Positions 11,834-23,095 of a stretch of DNA of 64,000 nt are shown here, piece after piece; position 1 is the first letter of the stretch, and the number at the start of each line of letters is the position of its first letter. The DNA lies in assembly GCA_009103225.1 (NCBI GenBank), contig RHPI01002090.1:1569733-1633732 (forward strand), written 5' to 3'. This stretch comes from Chlorokybus atmophyticus (lineage: Eukaryota; Streptophyta; Chlorokybophyceae; Chlorokybales; Chlorokybaceae). The position numbers and the translations under genes are program-made. The notes below the pieces were generated by a model. It made no database searches. It had not been told where the DNA came from and worked only from the letters and a program-made list of their open reading frames with translations.

Positions 11834-12885
11834 ATGGAAGAGCTTCAAGCTGCCATCTTAGCATTGAGGGAAGAGCTTCATCACACTCAAGCTCCGGCAT
11901 AAGCACAACGCAAGGCGTATGAGCATGCGATGGCGCGTGTACAAGTTTGCATGGCATGAAGCTCGCGCGTGCATGTGAAGGTGCTAAAGCCCAAGCCATT
12001 CAAGGGTCAACGTGAAAATAATGCAGTAGACAAATGGATTTCTTAAGTATCGTCTTGGTTGAAGCTCACGGAGGTGCCCACGCATCTGCACGTGGAGGTT
12101 GCAGCGACATTGTTGTGGAAGGTGCAGCACTTGTATGGTGGAGACATCGTCGTACGTGTGTTGCAAGTGGGTTGGCGCTACCATTGACCATCATGGAAGA
12201 GTTGGCTTTGGAGATCAGGCATCAGTTTGTTCCCGTGGAAAGTGTGAAGGCCGCACGTGAGAAAAGTGCAGCCCTTTGTGCAAACGGGGCCGGTGACGGC
12301 GTACACGGCTACGTTTCAGCGTTTGGTGATGTCCATACCCAATATGACCGAGCTCAAGGAAGAGCAGTTGGACAGGTACACACGTGGTTTGAAACCTTTG
12401 AGACGCAAAGAAGTGGAGCTACGGGACCCTTAAACTTTAGCGGGAGCTGTACGCACCGCGGAGCGTCTCGACGCGTTGTACTTCAAGTCTTCTGCAACAA
12501 ACGCTGATAAAAGGCGTGGGAGCAAGCAAGAGCGTGGTGATCAGCCTAGGGGAAGCTCTCTACATGCATGGACACGAAGGGAACCAAGTTCACAACTTGC
12601 AAAGGAAGGTGGAGCTGATTTGAGATCATCACCAATGGAGGTGGGTGCCGTACACACGCGTAACAGCGTGGCGAAGCACGGTGGACGTGGTGAGGCAAGT
12701 AGCAGCGTGCGCAAGTGTTACGCATGCGGTTCGACAAAGCATTTGGCGTTTAATTGCTCGAATGGCGCACGCAAACGTCTGCATCAGCTGGCAACACATA
12801 TCGCGCACGACGCATCAACGCAATGGAGGAAGATGGCGTGGAGGATCAGGGAAACGACTCCCCCAAGTAGGTAAGAAGGCTATTG
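11834..12885 (+). pseudogene. Chromovirus gag remnant with zinc knuckle
   Basis: The ATG at 11834 opens MEELQAAILALREELHHTQ and soon hits TAA. Gag-like sequence then continues through several frames, with further stops, to a CCHC knuckle CYACGSTKHLAFNC at 12718-12759. Gag forms the particle shell and the knuckle binds RNA. At least three stops or frameshifts make it non-functional. Confidence 0.8.
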
Positions 12886-12949
12886 CTGGAGAGCCTCACA
12901 CACAAATGAAGATTGTAACATCGCAACCAAGGAAGAAAATGGAGGTGGC

Positions 12950-13790
12950 TATGAACACGCCCATGGTGGTAAGTTATGCAAGTGAGGAGGCAACAAAGTA
13001 CGTTGGGCTTCTGGCATGCGTTTGCGATGACCGAGGACAATGGAGGGAGTGCAACCTTATGGTTAATAGTGGAGCAAACAGCAACTTCATGAGTGAGGAG
13101 GTTGCACGGCGCTACGGTTGGCTTTCACCATTACGAGGTGGAGAAGTAAAACTCGCGGATGGGGAACCACCCTCTGGAGGTACCGGTGCTGCGTTTTTAA
13201 CCAAGGAGTTGTGTGTTCACATGGGGAAGTTGAAAGAGAACATGCGTTTCTGCTGCATCACCCTACGGAACAGGTTTGATGGAATTCTGGACTACCGTGG
13301 CTGTGGCAACATAACCCGTCTATCAATTGGAGGAAGCGTGTGCTCACCATCATGGGAAACGATGGAGAGTCCATTTAAGGTCTACGCGCGTGCTCCATCG
13401 AAGTGGAAGACCACTCTTGCGAGGAAAGCAAGAAGGGCTTTGTCATGGATGCGTTGGACGTCGCTAAGGCAAGTATACGCACATGTATTGCGCACCTGCA
13501 AGGGGATACAAGCACCGGAAAGGCACGTGCAATTATGTGGGATTAGCAATGCTCTAGTTTCCTATGTGCAATTTAGGAGGCTGCTATCCCCACAACAAGC
13601 GAAGGCTGCATGGTTGTACGTGGTGCGTCAGAGTATATCAAAATCAGCACAGAAGCTGAGTAACTGCACTGAGACAGCCACGATGGACCCCAAGGTGTGC
13701 AAACTTGTTCAGGACTACCAAGATATCATGGTGGACGGACTTCCAGCTAGTTTGCCACCCTCACGGAGCGTTGATCACCGTGTGAGTTGA
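12950..13790 (+). pseudogene. Chromovirus retropepsin-like region
   Basis: The reading frame contains CNLMVNSGANSNFMSEE followed about 90 residues later by RFDGILDYRG. This is the retropepsin pattern in which D-S-G-A normally carries the catalytic Asp and a later G-[IM]-L/D turn closes the site. Here the Asp codon at 13065-13067 is AAT (Asn), so the copy should be catalytically dead. The rest of the frame up to 13790 is linker toward RT. Confidence 0.7.
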
Positions 13791-13859
13791 TTGAGGGCAT
13801 GCACAAGCCACCCTACATGCATGTATATAAGTTGTCACCTCTGGAGTTAGAGGAGGCCG

Positions 13860-15020
13860 AGAAGCAGATAGCGGATTCTTTTTAAAAAAGAAAGGTTACA
13901 TCCGGCCAAGCAAGTCACCTTATGGTGCACGAATACTGTTCATGCGAAAGAAGAACGGGAGCTTGCGTATGTGCATTGACAACCGAGCGCTCAACACCAT
14001 TACGAAGATGAACTGCTTCCACTACCGCGTATTAACGAGTTGCTGGAGCAGCTATAAGGTGCGCAGTACTTTACGACACTTGATCTTGCTGGAGGTTATC
14101 ATCAGAGGCATCGCACCTGAGGATGTGGAGAAGACAGCGTTCAACACGCGCTATGGCCGTGAGTGGTTAATGATGCCGTTTGGGCTTACGAACGCGCCAG
14201 CAACATTTCGGACGTTAATGAACAGCGTTTTTGCTGACTTGCTGAGTAAGGGAGTCCTCGTGTACCTCGACGACATTCTAGTGTACTCGAAGACGAAGGA
14301 CGAGCATGTGAGTCTTTTACGGCGCGTGTTGCAGCGTTTATGCGAGCACAGGTTGTACGCTCAGCTACAGAAGTGCAAGTTTCTGCTACGCGAGGTGGAG
14401 TATCTGGGCCACATTGTGTCACACAAAGGGATCAAGCCGGACCCCAACAAAGTGCAAGTGGTGCGCGTATGGTCTGCCCCGTCCAACGTGAAGGAGGTAA
14501 TATCGTTCTTAGGCCTTGCGGGGTTATTATCGCAAGTTTATTATGGGATTTTGGCGCATTGCGGCCCCTTTAACCACCCTACTCAAGAAGGAAAGTTATG
14601 GAGCTGGTCTACAAAGGAAGAGCATGCATTCGCTGCGTTGAAAAAGGCGTTGACAGAGGCACCCGTCTTAGCTTACCCCGACATGGACCAACCCTTCATT
14701 TTCGCTTATGACGCATCCGACACAGCTGTGGGAGCTGTGTTACAGCAAGACTAAGGCATGGGTTTTCAACCGGTAGCGTTTTTTAGTAGGAAACTGAGCG
14801 GAGCAGAGCTGAACTGTGGGAGCTGTGTTACAGCAACACCAAGGCATGGGTTTTCAACCGGTAGCGTTTTTTAGTAGGAAACTGAGCGGAGCAGAGCTGA
14901 ACTACCTTGTGCACGAGAAGGAGCTATTGGCGCAAGTGATGGCGCTGCGACAATGGCGATGCTTTTTTAAGGGCAAAAGATTCGTGCTGAAGACGGACCA
15001 TTCCCCATTAAGGTACTTAT
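13860..15020 (+). pseudogene. Chromovirus reverse transcriptase/RNase H, broken
   Basis: Motifs appear in order: KKNGSLRMCIDNRALN, NTRYGREWLMMPFGLTNAPATF, the catalytic YLDD box (14263-14274) in VYLDDILVYSK, and YLGHIVSHKGIKPDP. The RNase H start is FAYDASDTAVGAVLQQ. An 88-bp tandem duplication (14727-14814 and 14815-14902) then shifts the frame, and a TAA follows the first RNase H motif. Further RNase H sequence (FFSRKLSGAELNYLVHEKEL, KTDHSPLRYL) resumes downstream and ends in TAG. Confidence 0.9.
14727..14902. repeat. 88-bp tandem duplication inside RNase H
   Basis: The segments 14727-14814 and 14815-14902 are almost identical copies starting TGTGGGAGCTGTGTTACAGC. Because 88 is not a multiple of three, the duplication breaks the pol frame. 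It is a replication or repair slip specific to this copy. Confidence 0.9.
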
Positions 15021-15199
15021 AGACACAACTACATCTGAGCCGGAGACAAACGCAGTGGTTGAAGTTCTTTCAACTTTTTAATGTTAAGATAAGTACAAGC
15101 CCGGTACGTCTAATAGTGTGGCCAATGCCCTAAGCCGGTTGAATGCGATTGAAGCACTCGCTCAAGTGCAACCAGAGTGGGCCGACCAGATCCGACAAG

Positions 15200-16195
15200 T
15201 GCTTTGCGAAGACACATAAGGTAGGAGAGTCTTGCGGGACATAGAGAGCACAGCAACGGACACAAATTGACATTAGACAAAGCAAGACGTACTATGGCAT
15301 CATGGCCGCTTGTACATCCCCAATATTGCACATATACGCGTTCAACTTTTGAAGGAAGCTCATGACGTACCCATTGCTGGCCACCAAGGAGTGGAGAGGA
15401 CGTTGGCAAGCTTGAAATAACGCTTTTATTGGCGGGAGATGCATCGCGATGTACGCGACTATGTGGCGTTGTGCGACGCATGTCAAAGGCTGAAAGCAAG
15501 CAACCAAAAGCCAGGTGGGTTGCTATAACCTTTTCCCGTGCCATTGTCCAAGTGGGAGCAAGTTACCATGGACTTTATTACGGGGCTGCCGAAGATTACA
15601 AAAGGGTACGACGCAATACTCGTGTTCGTAGACAAAACCAGCAAAATTGTACGCTTAGCACCGTGTTGTGAATCTTGCACGGCACCAGAGGCAGCAAGCT
15701 TGTTTATGAAGCATGTCTTTCGTTTCCACTGAATACCACGAAGCATTGTGCGCAATCGTGATCCCCGCTTCACAAGTAAGTTTTGGGAGGCGCTGCAGTG
15801 CACTGGGTATTACCTCAAAGTTTAGCACGGCTTTCCACCCGCAAACTGATGGCCAAACGGAGCGAGCCAACCGTGTGATTGAAGATATGTTGCGCTGCTA
15901 TGTGAATGCGCGGCAAGACAATTAGGCGGAGTTACTGAAAGTGGTGGAATTTGCCATCAACAACCACACCAATGCAAGCACGGGCGTCACCCCCTTTCTC
16001 ATAAACTACGGCCAACACTCGCTGACACCGCTGATGGTTTGGACACCGCGACGAAGTGACATTGATGTGGAAGCAGTAAGCGATTTACTTACGACGTGTG
16101 CGGACATAAAAAAGGCAGCGAGAGAGGCGCTCTTGGTGGCACAAAATAGGCAAAAACAATACGCAGACGCGCATCGCCGACATGTCACATTTTGA
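15200..16195 (+). pseudogene. Chromovirus integrase, several stops
   Basis: The HHCC zinc-binding part (AGHQGVERTLASLK ... CDACQRLK), the core Asp in MDFITGLPK (about 15570), the second catalytic region [12 protein letters not shown] and the Glu-containing [16 protein letters not shown] can all be read, but in pieces separated by TAA, TGA and TAG. The usual catalytic SDRD is RNRD here, an Asp-to-Asn change. Integrase would insert the cDNA into host chromatin; this copy cannot make it. Confidence 0.88.
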
Positions 16196-16199
16196 GAAG

Positions 16200-16600
16200 G
16201 CGACATGGTATTGCTTTCGGCAAGGAATTTACAGGTGCGTGCTGGAGTTCGCAAGTTAAGTGAGCGCTGGCTTGGGCCATTTCAAGTCATCAAAGTGGTT
16301 TCAGACATGGCGTACAAGTTGCAACTGCCCGACTCTATGCACATCCATCATGTCTTTCACATGTCCCTTCTGAAATCATATCGAGGAGAGCCACCATTGC
16401 GTCCAACTCGTGAGTTGCCAACGGAAGGTTATATGGTATACAAAGCGGAAGACATATTGGGTGAGAAAATGGTGCGCAACGTGCGCAAATATTTGGTGAA
16501 GTGGAAAGGCTACCCGATGCGTGAAGCCACTTGAGAACCGGAGGAGCACTTGGCAAATGCACAACATATCCTGCAACAGTATTTGCAACGACGACCAGAG
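16200..16600 (+). pseudogene. Integrase C-terminal tail with chromodomain
   Basis: After a FHMSLLKSYRGEPP segment comes YKAEDILGEKMVRNVRKYLVKWKGYP (about 16439-16518), a clear chromodomain with the aromatic cage positions and the VKWKGY strand. A TGA replaces the expected Trp just before EPEEHL. Chromodomains target chromoviruses to methylated-histone heterochromatin (established knowledge). Confidence 0.88.
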
Positions 16601-16632
16601 AATCCTCGAGAGCTTCGAGGACGAAGCTTACC

Positions 16633-16646
16633 TAGGGGGGGAGGAG
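16633..16646 (+). other. Polypurine tract of chromovirus
   Basis: The purine run AGGGGGGGAGGAG lies immediately upstream of the 3' LTR, the place where plus-strand DNA synthesis is primed. Confidence 0.85.
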
Positions 16647-17325
16647 TGTAACAGTCGAGGTCAACTTTCATGATTTAGGGACCTTTTTTGGCTCATTTAT
16701 CGAGCACCACGTTTTCATGACTTGTGGCAGATATCGGCGAGTTACGAGTCTGCCGCGGATATCGACCGGGGCCCCAAGACCAGTCCGGAAGGTGCCATAA
16801 AACGGAGGGCCAGTCGACAAGGGCTCAACCAGAATTCTAGAAGGGCCTGGCGCCAAGTAGTATAACTTGACCATATGAGCATCTAATCAGGAGGTCTTTG
16901 GTGCGTAAGAAAGGTCTAGAAGTATACTACAAGGTTCTGCAATAACATCTTAGCACCTACTTTTGTGTAGCACGGGAATCGTCTAGACAGTAGCATGTGC
17001 AGGCTGGTAGGTATAAAAGCGACATTCCACAATGTGCAATACAACCTTTAGCTCCCTAGTTTCCGGTGTGCAAGCTTGGTGGTGGTTAGCAGGGGTTGAT
17101 AGCGTGTGTCCACTGTTGTGTGCTTGCGTGTGTCCACTGTTGTGGGCTTGCGTGTGTGATGATCCAAGGCGCTACACAAGTCGGTGTGTAGCTTCGAGCG
17201 CATGTGCGTGCGTACGCGAGTGGCGGGTTGCAGAGGGGGCAAGGTTCCGGTGTGAATACCGTGTCTTGGTGAGAGGGTTGTTGATTGGACCAGCTCACAG
17301 GTGACAAGGCACGAGCCCCGTCACA
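16647..17325 (+). repeat. 3' LTR of chromovirus
   Basis: It starts TGTAACAGTCGAGG, has the TATA box at 17012, and is about 22 bp longer than the 5' LTR because a GTGTCCACTGTTGTG unit is duplicated near 17110-17150. It ends CACA and is followed by the duplicated target CCTTC. Confidence 0.9.
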
Positions 17326-17330
17326 CCTTC

Positions 17331-18486
17331 GCTAGTGGGCAGGGCCTGCCAATGTGTGCGAGTGTGTGAGCATGCAAGTAATTGTGTGTGCAAGTCTCTG
17401 CGTATTATGTGCTTGTGTGCATCACAGCGGCTTTTACTCGCATACCAGCCGTACGCGGCCCGCAAATCATCGTCCGGTACGATGTAGCGTATCGGGGTCG
17501 CGACTGGTTCGGCGTGACCACACGAGTGGTGGGGGTCCGGTCCCAGAGCCGGATGGCATGGTCCAATTAATTGGACTAGCTGGTCGCGCCCCCTGCGGCC
17601 TGCGCACCCGCAAAAAAAAAGACGAAAAGGTATAGTCGCTGAAACCAAGCCTGGTTTGTAACTGCGGCAACCGGGCGCCAAACGTACCGGCTAGCGGTGG
17701 TGTACCGAAGTATCTAAGCTGCCGGCTAACTGACCGTGGCTTAATTTGGTCATTTAGCTGTGGTTAAGCCGCACATTTTGCTCCAACATGAAGACCGGTT
17801 AATTGGCCGCGGTGAAGCCAGACTTGTTGCTCTGCAAAGGAGCAAAGGGTGGGCTTGATCGCAACCAAATAACCAGATATATGTAGTTGGCCGCGGTCGA
17901 TACCGCAGTTCAGCTCGGTCGCTACAACGATCGGGTGTTTAATCGTTTTTAGTGGGGTTATCTATTCACCTTTAGTGTACAAGATTTATTCGTGCCGATG
18001 GTCGGTAGCGAAGTTGTGTAGTTTCGCTAATAGCAAAATAGCTGGTGCAGACGCTCCGCGCCTAGGCTCGAATCGCCTCAGGCCCGCATACGTCATAGAC
18101 CGTGCGCTTTTTTATGGAATGATGGATAGATTGAGCTTGGTTAATCAATCGATAAAAGGTTAACTGCCTTATGTTGAACCGGCGTCACCAACCCTGGTTC
18201 GGTTTTCGATGGACCGTGAGACAATTAAAACTACATATTGTTTAGACCAGCTCTGGTCCCCGCGTGCAGATCAAGGCGGGAGACCCTGGTCTGAACCTTA
18301 AGCCGCCCGGTTGTTTTGACCCTGGTCCGCACGTGCGGACCTGGGTTGGAAATTCCGTGTGTATGCGTACGAGCTTGCACTTGAATGTAAGCACGCGTGT
18401 GCTTGTCACAACTGTCAGTAACTTAAAAGCACACACGTGCACGACTGTCAGCTACCGTCTTTTTAACAACCAAGGCCTGTCAATAG
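17331..18486. other. Intergenic repeat-derived DNA
   Basis: No gene is supported. There is a 16-bp perfect palindrome GTCCGCACGTGCGGAC near 18326, repeated CCGGTTAA/GGCCGCGGT words around 17700-17900, and TGGTCTG/CAGACC pairs near 18250-18300. The sequence appears to be old foldback material. Confidence 0.4.
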
Positions 18487-18577
18487 AACAGCTGAGGGCT
18501 GTCGGAAGGTGTCCTTCCGACAGCCTTCAACTGGAGGGCTGTGGGGAGGGCTGTCCTTCCCACAGCCCTCAGCTGTT
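18487..18577. repeat. Nested double-hairpin foldback
   Basis: The outer arms 18487-18502 and 18562-18577 are a perfect 16-bp inverted repeat (AACAGCTGAGGGCTGT). Inside are two hairpins: a perfect 13-bp stem (18497-18509 with 18513-18525, 3-nt loop) and a 16-bp stem with one mismatch (18534-18549 with 18555-18570). Such a cruciform-like unit is typical of foldback or miniature transposons. Confidence 0.8.
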
Positions 18578-20815
18578 AAGAGGTTAAGCGCATCAGCATC
18601 TATTTGTGATAACAACATGAACATGAGGCAGTGCTGTACCCTCTGCTTTGAAAGGGAAGACTTCTCATGCACCCACGCGACCTTCTTTGGCAGCTCGCTC
18701 GTGACCCGGTCGTCAAAGTCCATCGCGCACATGATGCCCCATACTTGTATGCCTCCCATTGCAATGAGAAGACTCGATGACATGCACGTGTGCGTTTTGC
18801 ATGCAAGTACAAGTGTATGCGTGCCAAGTGCGCTTGTACGCGAGTGTATGTGTTTAAGCGTGTGTGAACTTACAGGTGTTGGAAACAGGAGCAGGGGTTG
18901 CGCAATGACACGCGAAACTTGAGCTTTTAGCGCACGCCGATGTGCGCATAGTGGGCGCCGTTATTGAGCAACACACTCAGCGTCTGCATGTAATCCGACG
19001 TGCCGTCCACAATGTACCGCATAGTCTACAAAGAATCATTGCTATTGTTGTTGCAAGTGATCGGGATTGTGACCATTTTTAGACAAATGTGACAGTGCAA
19101 CAATGACGGACACAAAGACATTGGCAGTCAGTGGTGCCGTACACAACATAATAGCTTCGGTGATGTTTGTTGTGGTTATCTGTGTTGTTGTTGTTGTTTT
19201 TGTTGTTGTCATGCAGACGGCAACAACAAGAAGAACAAGAACAAAGCACCTCACTCTTTATGCCCTCCTCGTCGCTGTTGTTTTTTACTGCTTGTTGGCA
19301 GTGGCGGTGAAGTGACATGTCGTGTGCAACTTAATCTAGGCTTGCATTCGTGCAACACATTCACGCATGCGCACCTGCATGCTCATACGCAGACGCAAGC
19401 CCACACATATTAATGTTGCTATGGCTGAGGTCCAACAAAACTAGGTTACAAAACCTCACCGGTGCGTATTGGTGTGCTCTCCCAGTAGCCCGCCTGTCCT
19501 TAAAGAGCAAGTGGCAACCGCAGATGCAGCGTGTGCATTGCAGGGCCTGCACGTGTACATATGTGTAAGCGTGTGCGACTGTCATTATGAGTGTATGCGC
19601 GTGTATGCGCGCATTGGCTAGTGTGCGCGGCAGTGTGCAAGCGCAGTCAAGTTTACGCGTATACTTGGTTTAATTGATCATGAGCATGTGCGTGTGTGCT
19701 CATGTGCCTTCACTATCATAGCGATGTGTGAGACACGCAGGCGCGTGTGCCACGCACAGTGTGTGGTTGCGATGTGCGGGTATGCTGGTGAGTTACTGAG
19801 TTAATGAGCAAGAGATCAAGGCTAGTGTCCTTTTAAATCTCACACCACAACAATACTCACTTATGCGGTGGAGCCTCCTCGGCCAACGCAGTAGATTTTT
19901 TGCGCGCACCTTTAAGGTTCTGGTCTTTTAAACTGACAGTAATTGACTATTGGTTGTTGACAGTTGACTATCAACCAAGAGTCAAGAGCTGTCGAAGGAA
20001 GGGCTTTTGGGTAGGTCAAAGATATCAACAGCCCCCGACTGTCGGCAGCTACCAGTCGAGGGCTGCAGCTGTCATGAGAAGGGCTGTACTGTTGGTGGTT
20101 AAAAGGGCAGGGAGAAAGGCACTAATGGGTAAGAGGGGAACAAAATGTTACCGCATGCTACATTACAATGCTCACAAGAACATGTACGACATATGTAAGG
20201 CACGTGGCTCGTTTTACGATAGCAACGTATGCCTTTACCTAATGAATCAAGCGCCGCATAAGAGACATATTTGCTCAACTCGTGTATGCATAGTGACATC
20301 TATGATAATTTGCATTTAACGCATGTTTCGAAATTCAACACATGCTGCATAATTCAATGTAAGGTGGTATTAATGATCATGATAACATTAATCATGTAAA
20401 ATTTATTGTATACCGGTATACAATAATAAGGTTTCACATTATGTATATAACACTGTCATAATAATACACTGCTTGTCGTATCAACCGTAGTGAATGGTGG
20501 AGTGTACGATGAATCGATGCAAATATGTAATAATGTTATGCTACAAACGCGAGTGTTCAAGTCATGAATTCTTTACTCAAGCCGAAAGTGGGTAAGTGAA
20601 ATGGTAACACATGTGTGTACAAATTGTTGATTACGTGCGGAACGGCAATGATGTTTGCATGGCGTTAATGTTTTGATAGAGCAGTAAGTCGCTGTCGGGG
20701 AGCGGGTGAGCAGCTGCACTACGCTGATATCTAATAACGTCACTCTGTCCATATAATACATTTAAAGCAGTAAACTTGGGTTGTAAAGGCTTATGTGGAA
20801 CCTATGACCCTAATC
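18578..20815. other. Repeat-rich intergenic DNA
   Basis: There are TTG-trinucleotide runs near 19165-19210, GTGTGCG-rich stretches (18780-18870, 19560-19770) and another CTGTC/GACAG hairpin cluster at about 19930-20100. A minus-strand stretch near 18938-19030 reads like a short terminal exon (acceptor TTTGTAG, then about 30 residues and TAA), but no partner exon is found. No gene is called. Confidence 0.4.
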
Positions 20816-21011
20816 TGTTGGGTTGAGGAGAGTCGAAAGCCACATTGTCTCGGGCCGCTGCAGGGAAAGACATGCTTGCTGCAACATGTTATGACATGCA
20901 GCAAAAGTAGAAGATAACCCAGCTCGGAGGGTAAGGAGTGCTTGGCGGGGCTGCTCCACTGTCGCTGAATCACACGCACATGTGGAGGCGGTGTTCTCCT
21001 TACAGTCAACA
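20816..21011 (-). repeat. LTR-like repeat X, copy 1
   Basis: The segment begins TGTTGGGTTGAGG and ends CAGTCAACA. It matches 21594-21831 over most of its length (ACATTGTCTCGGGCCGCTGCAGG, AGATAACCCAGCTCGGAGGG, GTGGAGGCGGTG). TG...CA ends suggest an LTR or part of one. Confidence 0.6.
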
Positions 21012-21591
21012 AGCCACTACTATAGGTAGTGCTGTTTACACAGTTCTTTATATGAGCGGAAAATGTGTTACACTGTTAAGTGAGGTGAATGAGCAAGCAA
21101 CACGTGGATAGTATGCCCTGACTGATGCCAACAAACACACTGCAACCAGGCATATCAAGCTCACAGCGATGACCAGCACGATGCACACACAAGCATGCAC
21201 AGGCTCTCACACAGTGAGGGGGTTCTTGGTAATCAAGATGGCGTGTTCGTAGTTCAAGTCGTTTCACAAGCTCTTAGCTTTCTCACTCACAGTGTCACCA
21301 GCTGATCCAGTGAACACTGACTACTTATATAAGTCAAATCATGACTGTTCAGAACATAAGCTAACGGTCATATCGCGGCTATTTCCACAGCAATCACCAC
21401 TCGATATAGAACACAACTTATAACCGAATAGCTACGCGCGGTGCATATGTAGACTATGGTCGTGAGCTACTCTGGAGTCATGACCTAGCTGGTCAGAGAC
21501 GCGTGCGCGCTGGTATGCTGGTAGGTTGGGCGATGGTTTCAATGTAGACATGCCCGATGAAGGCTGGTATGCGTGGGCACTAGGCATGACA
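21004..21591 (-). repeat. Terminal repeat D, low-coordinate copy
   Basis: These 588 bp match 45596-46200 closely from AGTCAACAAGCCACTACTATAGG to GGGCACTAGGCATGACA. The pair brackets the whole composite element in direct orientation, as LTRs or leader sequence would. Confidence 0.75.
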
Positions 21592-21593
21592 GC

Positions 21594-21831
21594 TGTCGGG
21601 TCAAGAAGAGTCGAGGGTCACATTGTCTCAGGCCGCTGCAGGAAAAGACATGCTTATTAGCCCTGTCGCTGCAACATGTTATGACACGCAGCAAAAGTAA
21701 AAGATAACCCAGCTCGGAGGGCGAGGAGTGCTTGGTGGGGCTGCTCCGCTGTTGCTGAATCACACGGAGATGTGGAGGCGGTGTCCTCCTTAGTGTACAT
21801 GCTACATGTGCTGTAGGGTACACAGTCAACA
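21594..21831 (-). repeat. LTR-like repeat X, copy 2, next to polypurine tract
   Basis: It starts TGTCGGGTCAAG and ends CAGTCAACA. On the minus strand it directly follows a G-run (CCCAGGGGGGGCT, 21831-21845), the position expected for a 3' LTR. It is about 40 bp longer than copy 1 because of an insertion near 21790-21820. Confidence 0.6.
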
Positions 21832-21899
21832 AGCCCCCCCTGGGCTTCTGGGGAGGTACCAGCTCCAGAGCTTAGTTGTTAACGAAGGTGAGGAGGACC

Positions 21900-22060
21900 G
21901 TTGGTGCGGCAATCGTCGCACTAGTACTCCTCTTTAGGTATTGCGTCCAATGGGGGCTTCAAACAGTAGCAATGCAGGCCCTTGTTACAGCCATCGCAGA
22001 GCATCATGAGCGCGTCGTCGCTGGCGCTGCTGCAGCGTTCACGGCGTGTGCTGCGGGCGG
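21900..22060 (-). pseudogene. PHD-like finger at integrase C-terminus, amber-interrupted
   Basis: The minus strand reads ALMMLCDGCNKGLHCYCLKP, then PLDAIPKEEY, TAG (21921-21923), and CDDC. This is the core and last Cys pair of a PHD finger (C-x2-C, H-x2-C, C-x2-C); the first Cys pair is not clear. PHD fingers read histone H3 tails, so the domain may replace the chromodomain used by other gypsy integrases for targeting. The TAG sits where a Trp is common. Confidence 0.65.
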
Positions 22061-22152
22061 GGCGAGGGTGCTGGATGCGTGTAAAGCCAGCTATGTAAGG
22101 AAGGTGACATGGCGTGCAGTTTACCATGTTGTCTTTTGCCCTCTCGCCATTT

Positions 22153-23093
22153 TTACCGAGGAGGTCCAGCACTCCCATGGGGTACACCTTGAGTACCTTG
22201 TAGACGGTCCGGCCCACGGAGGTGTCGAGCGTGTCCTTGGTGGCTGCCATGCGGTAGGCGAGTCCCCTGCCTGCAACCGCCGTTGGCGCTCCTTGTGAAA
22301 GCCGCTCCGCACGCGCTCGTAGCGCAGGGTGTCGCGGTCCTGTGCGATGCACAGGTTGTTGAACGCCATTGGGACGGTGTGCTCGAACAGTGTGGCGCGT
22401 GTGGTAATGTCGTGGTGCATCCAGTCGGGATCGTCGAACTTTTCGCCACACGGTATACTTCCTGCTGTGCACGAAAGGGAAGCAATGGCGGACGCCCGAA
22501 CAGCAGGTAGTATGGGCTGTACTCGCGCAGAGCCGCCTGCTTTGACAGTCGGTATCCAAGAGCCATCCACGGAAGGTGGTTGTCCCAGGTGTTCTTCTCA
22601 TACTCCAGCACGTACTTGTGGAGTGCCTTCTTGATATTCTGTACTGTCCGCTCGGCGAGACCGTCGGCTTGGGGGTGGTCACGCGAAGTGCGGCGATGAT
22701 CGATGTAGCATCTGTCCAACAGGGTGTCGAACTCCCCTCTGAACTCAGTGCCCTGGTCGGTGATGACCTCAGCGCAGCTGCCGAACCGGCTGAGGACATG
22801 GGAGAGGAAGGCTTGAGACACCCTCCTACTGCTCTTGTCGGGTAATAGCACCAGCTCCACCCATTTGGAGAAGTGCTTGATCATGACTAGGATGTAGCGG
22901 TTGCCCCGTGCCGCGGGTGCCAAGTCTCCCAAGATGACGAGTCCGCAGCGATGAAAAAGACCGAAGATGGGGAGAGGGTGCAAGGTGGCGCTGCGTGTGT
23001 TGGGGCTGGCGCGTACATGTCACACTGTCGGCAGTGACTGACGAACCCCTGCACCTGTTTGGACAGCCCATACCACCAATATTGTGCCCTTAC
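22153..23093 (-). pseudogene. Gypsy integrase core, 3' part of the split gene
   Basis: The minus strand gives YWWYGLSKQVQGFVSHCRQC (end of the HHCC zinc module), GNRYILVMIKHFSKWVEL, the catalytic VITDQGTEFRGEF and HPQADGLAERTVQNIKKAL with the Glu, then LFGRPPLLPF. The first half of the zinc module (HIELGHFGVKRTVSL) is at 37714-37760 on the far side of the inserted transposon. Integrase catalyses cDNA insertion. Frameshifts follow the core. Confidence 0.88.
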
Positions 23094-23095
23094 CA

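Larger units (their letters stand above)
11074..17325 (+). mobile_element. Ty3/gypsy chromovirus LTR retrotransposon, full length but coding-defective
   Basis: Two LTRs (11074-11730 and 16647-17325) start with TG and are flanked outside by the same 5 bp, CCTTC (11069-11073 and 17326-17330), a clean target-site duplication. Just inside the 5' LTR is TGGTATCGGAGC, near the plant initiator-Met primer-binding site. A polypurine tract (AGGGGGGGAGGAG) precedes the 3' LTR. Between them, gag with a zinc knuckle, protease, reverse transcriptase/RNase H, integrase and a chromodomain follow in chromovirus order, broken by stop codons and frameshifts. The LTRs are close but not identical, so the insertion is not very recent. 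Confidence 0.95.

Noticed and set aside
18600-19030. Minus-strand gene with segments near 18930-19020 and 18600-18780
   Set aside because: The first segment ends in TAA and the two cannot be joined in frame; no family resemblance.
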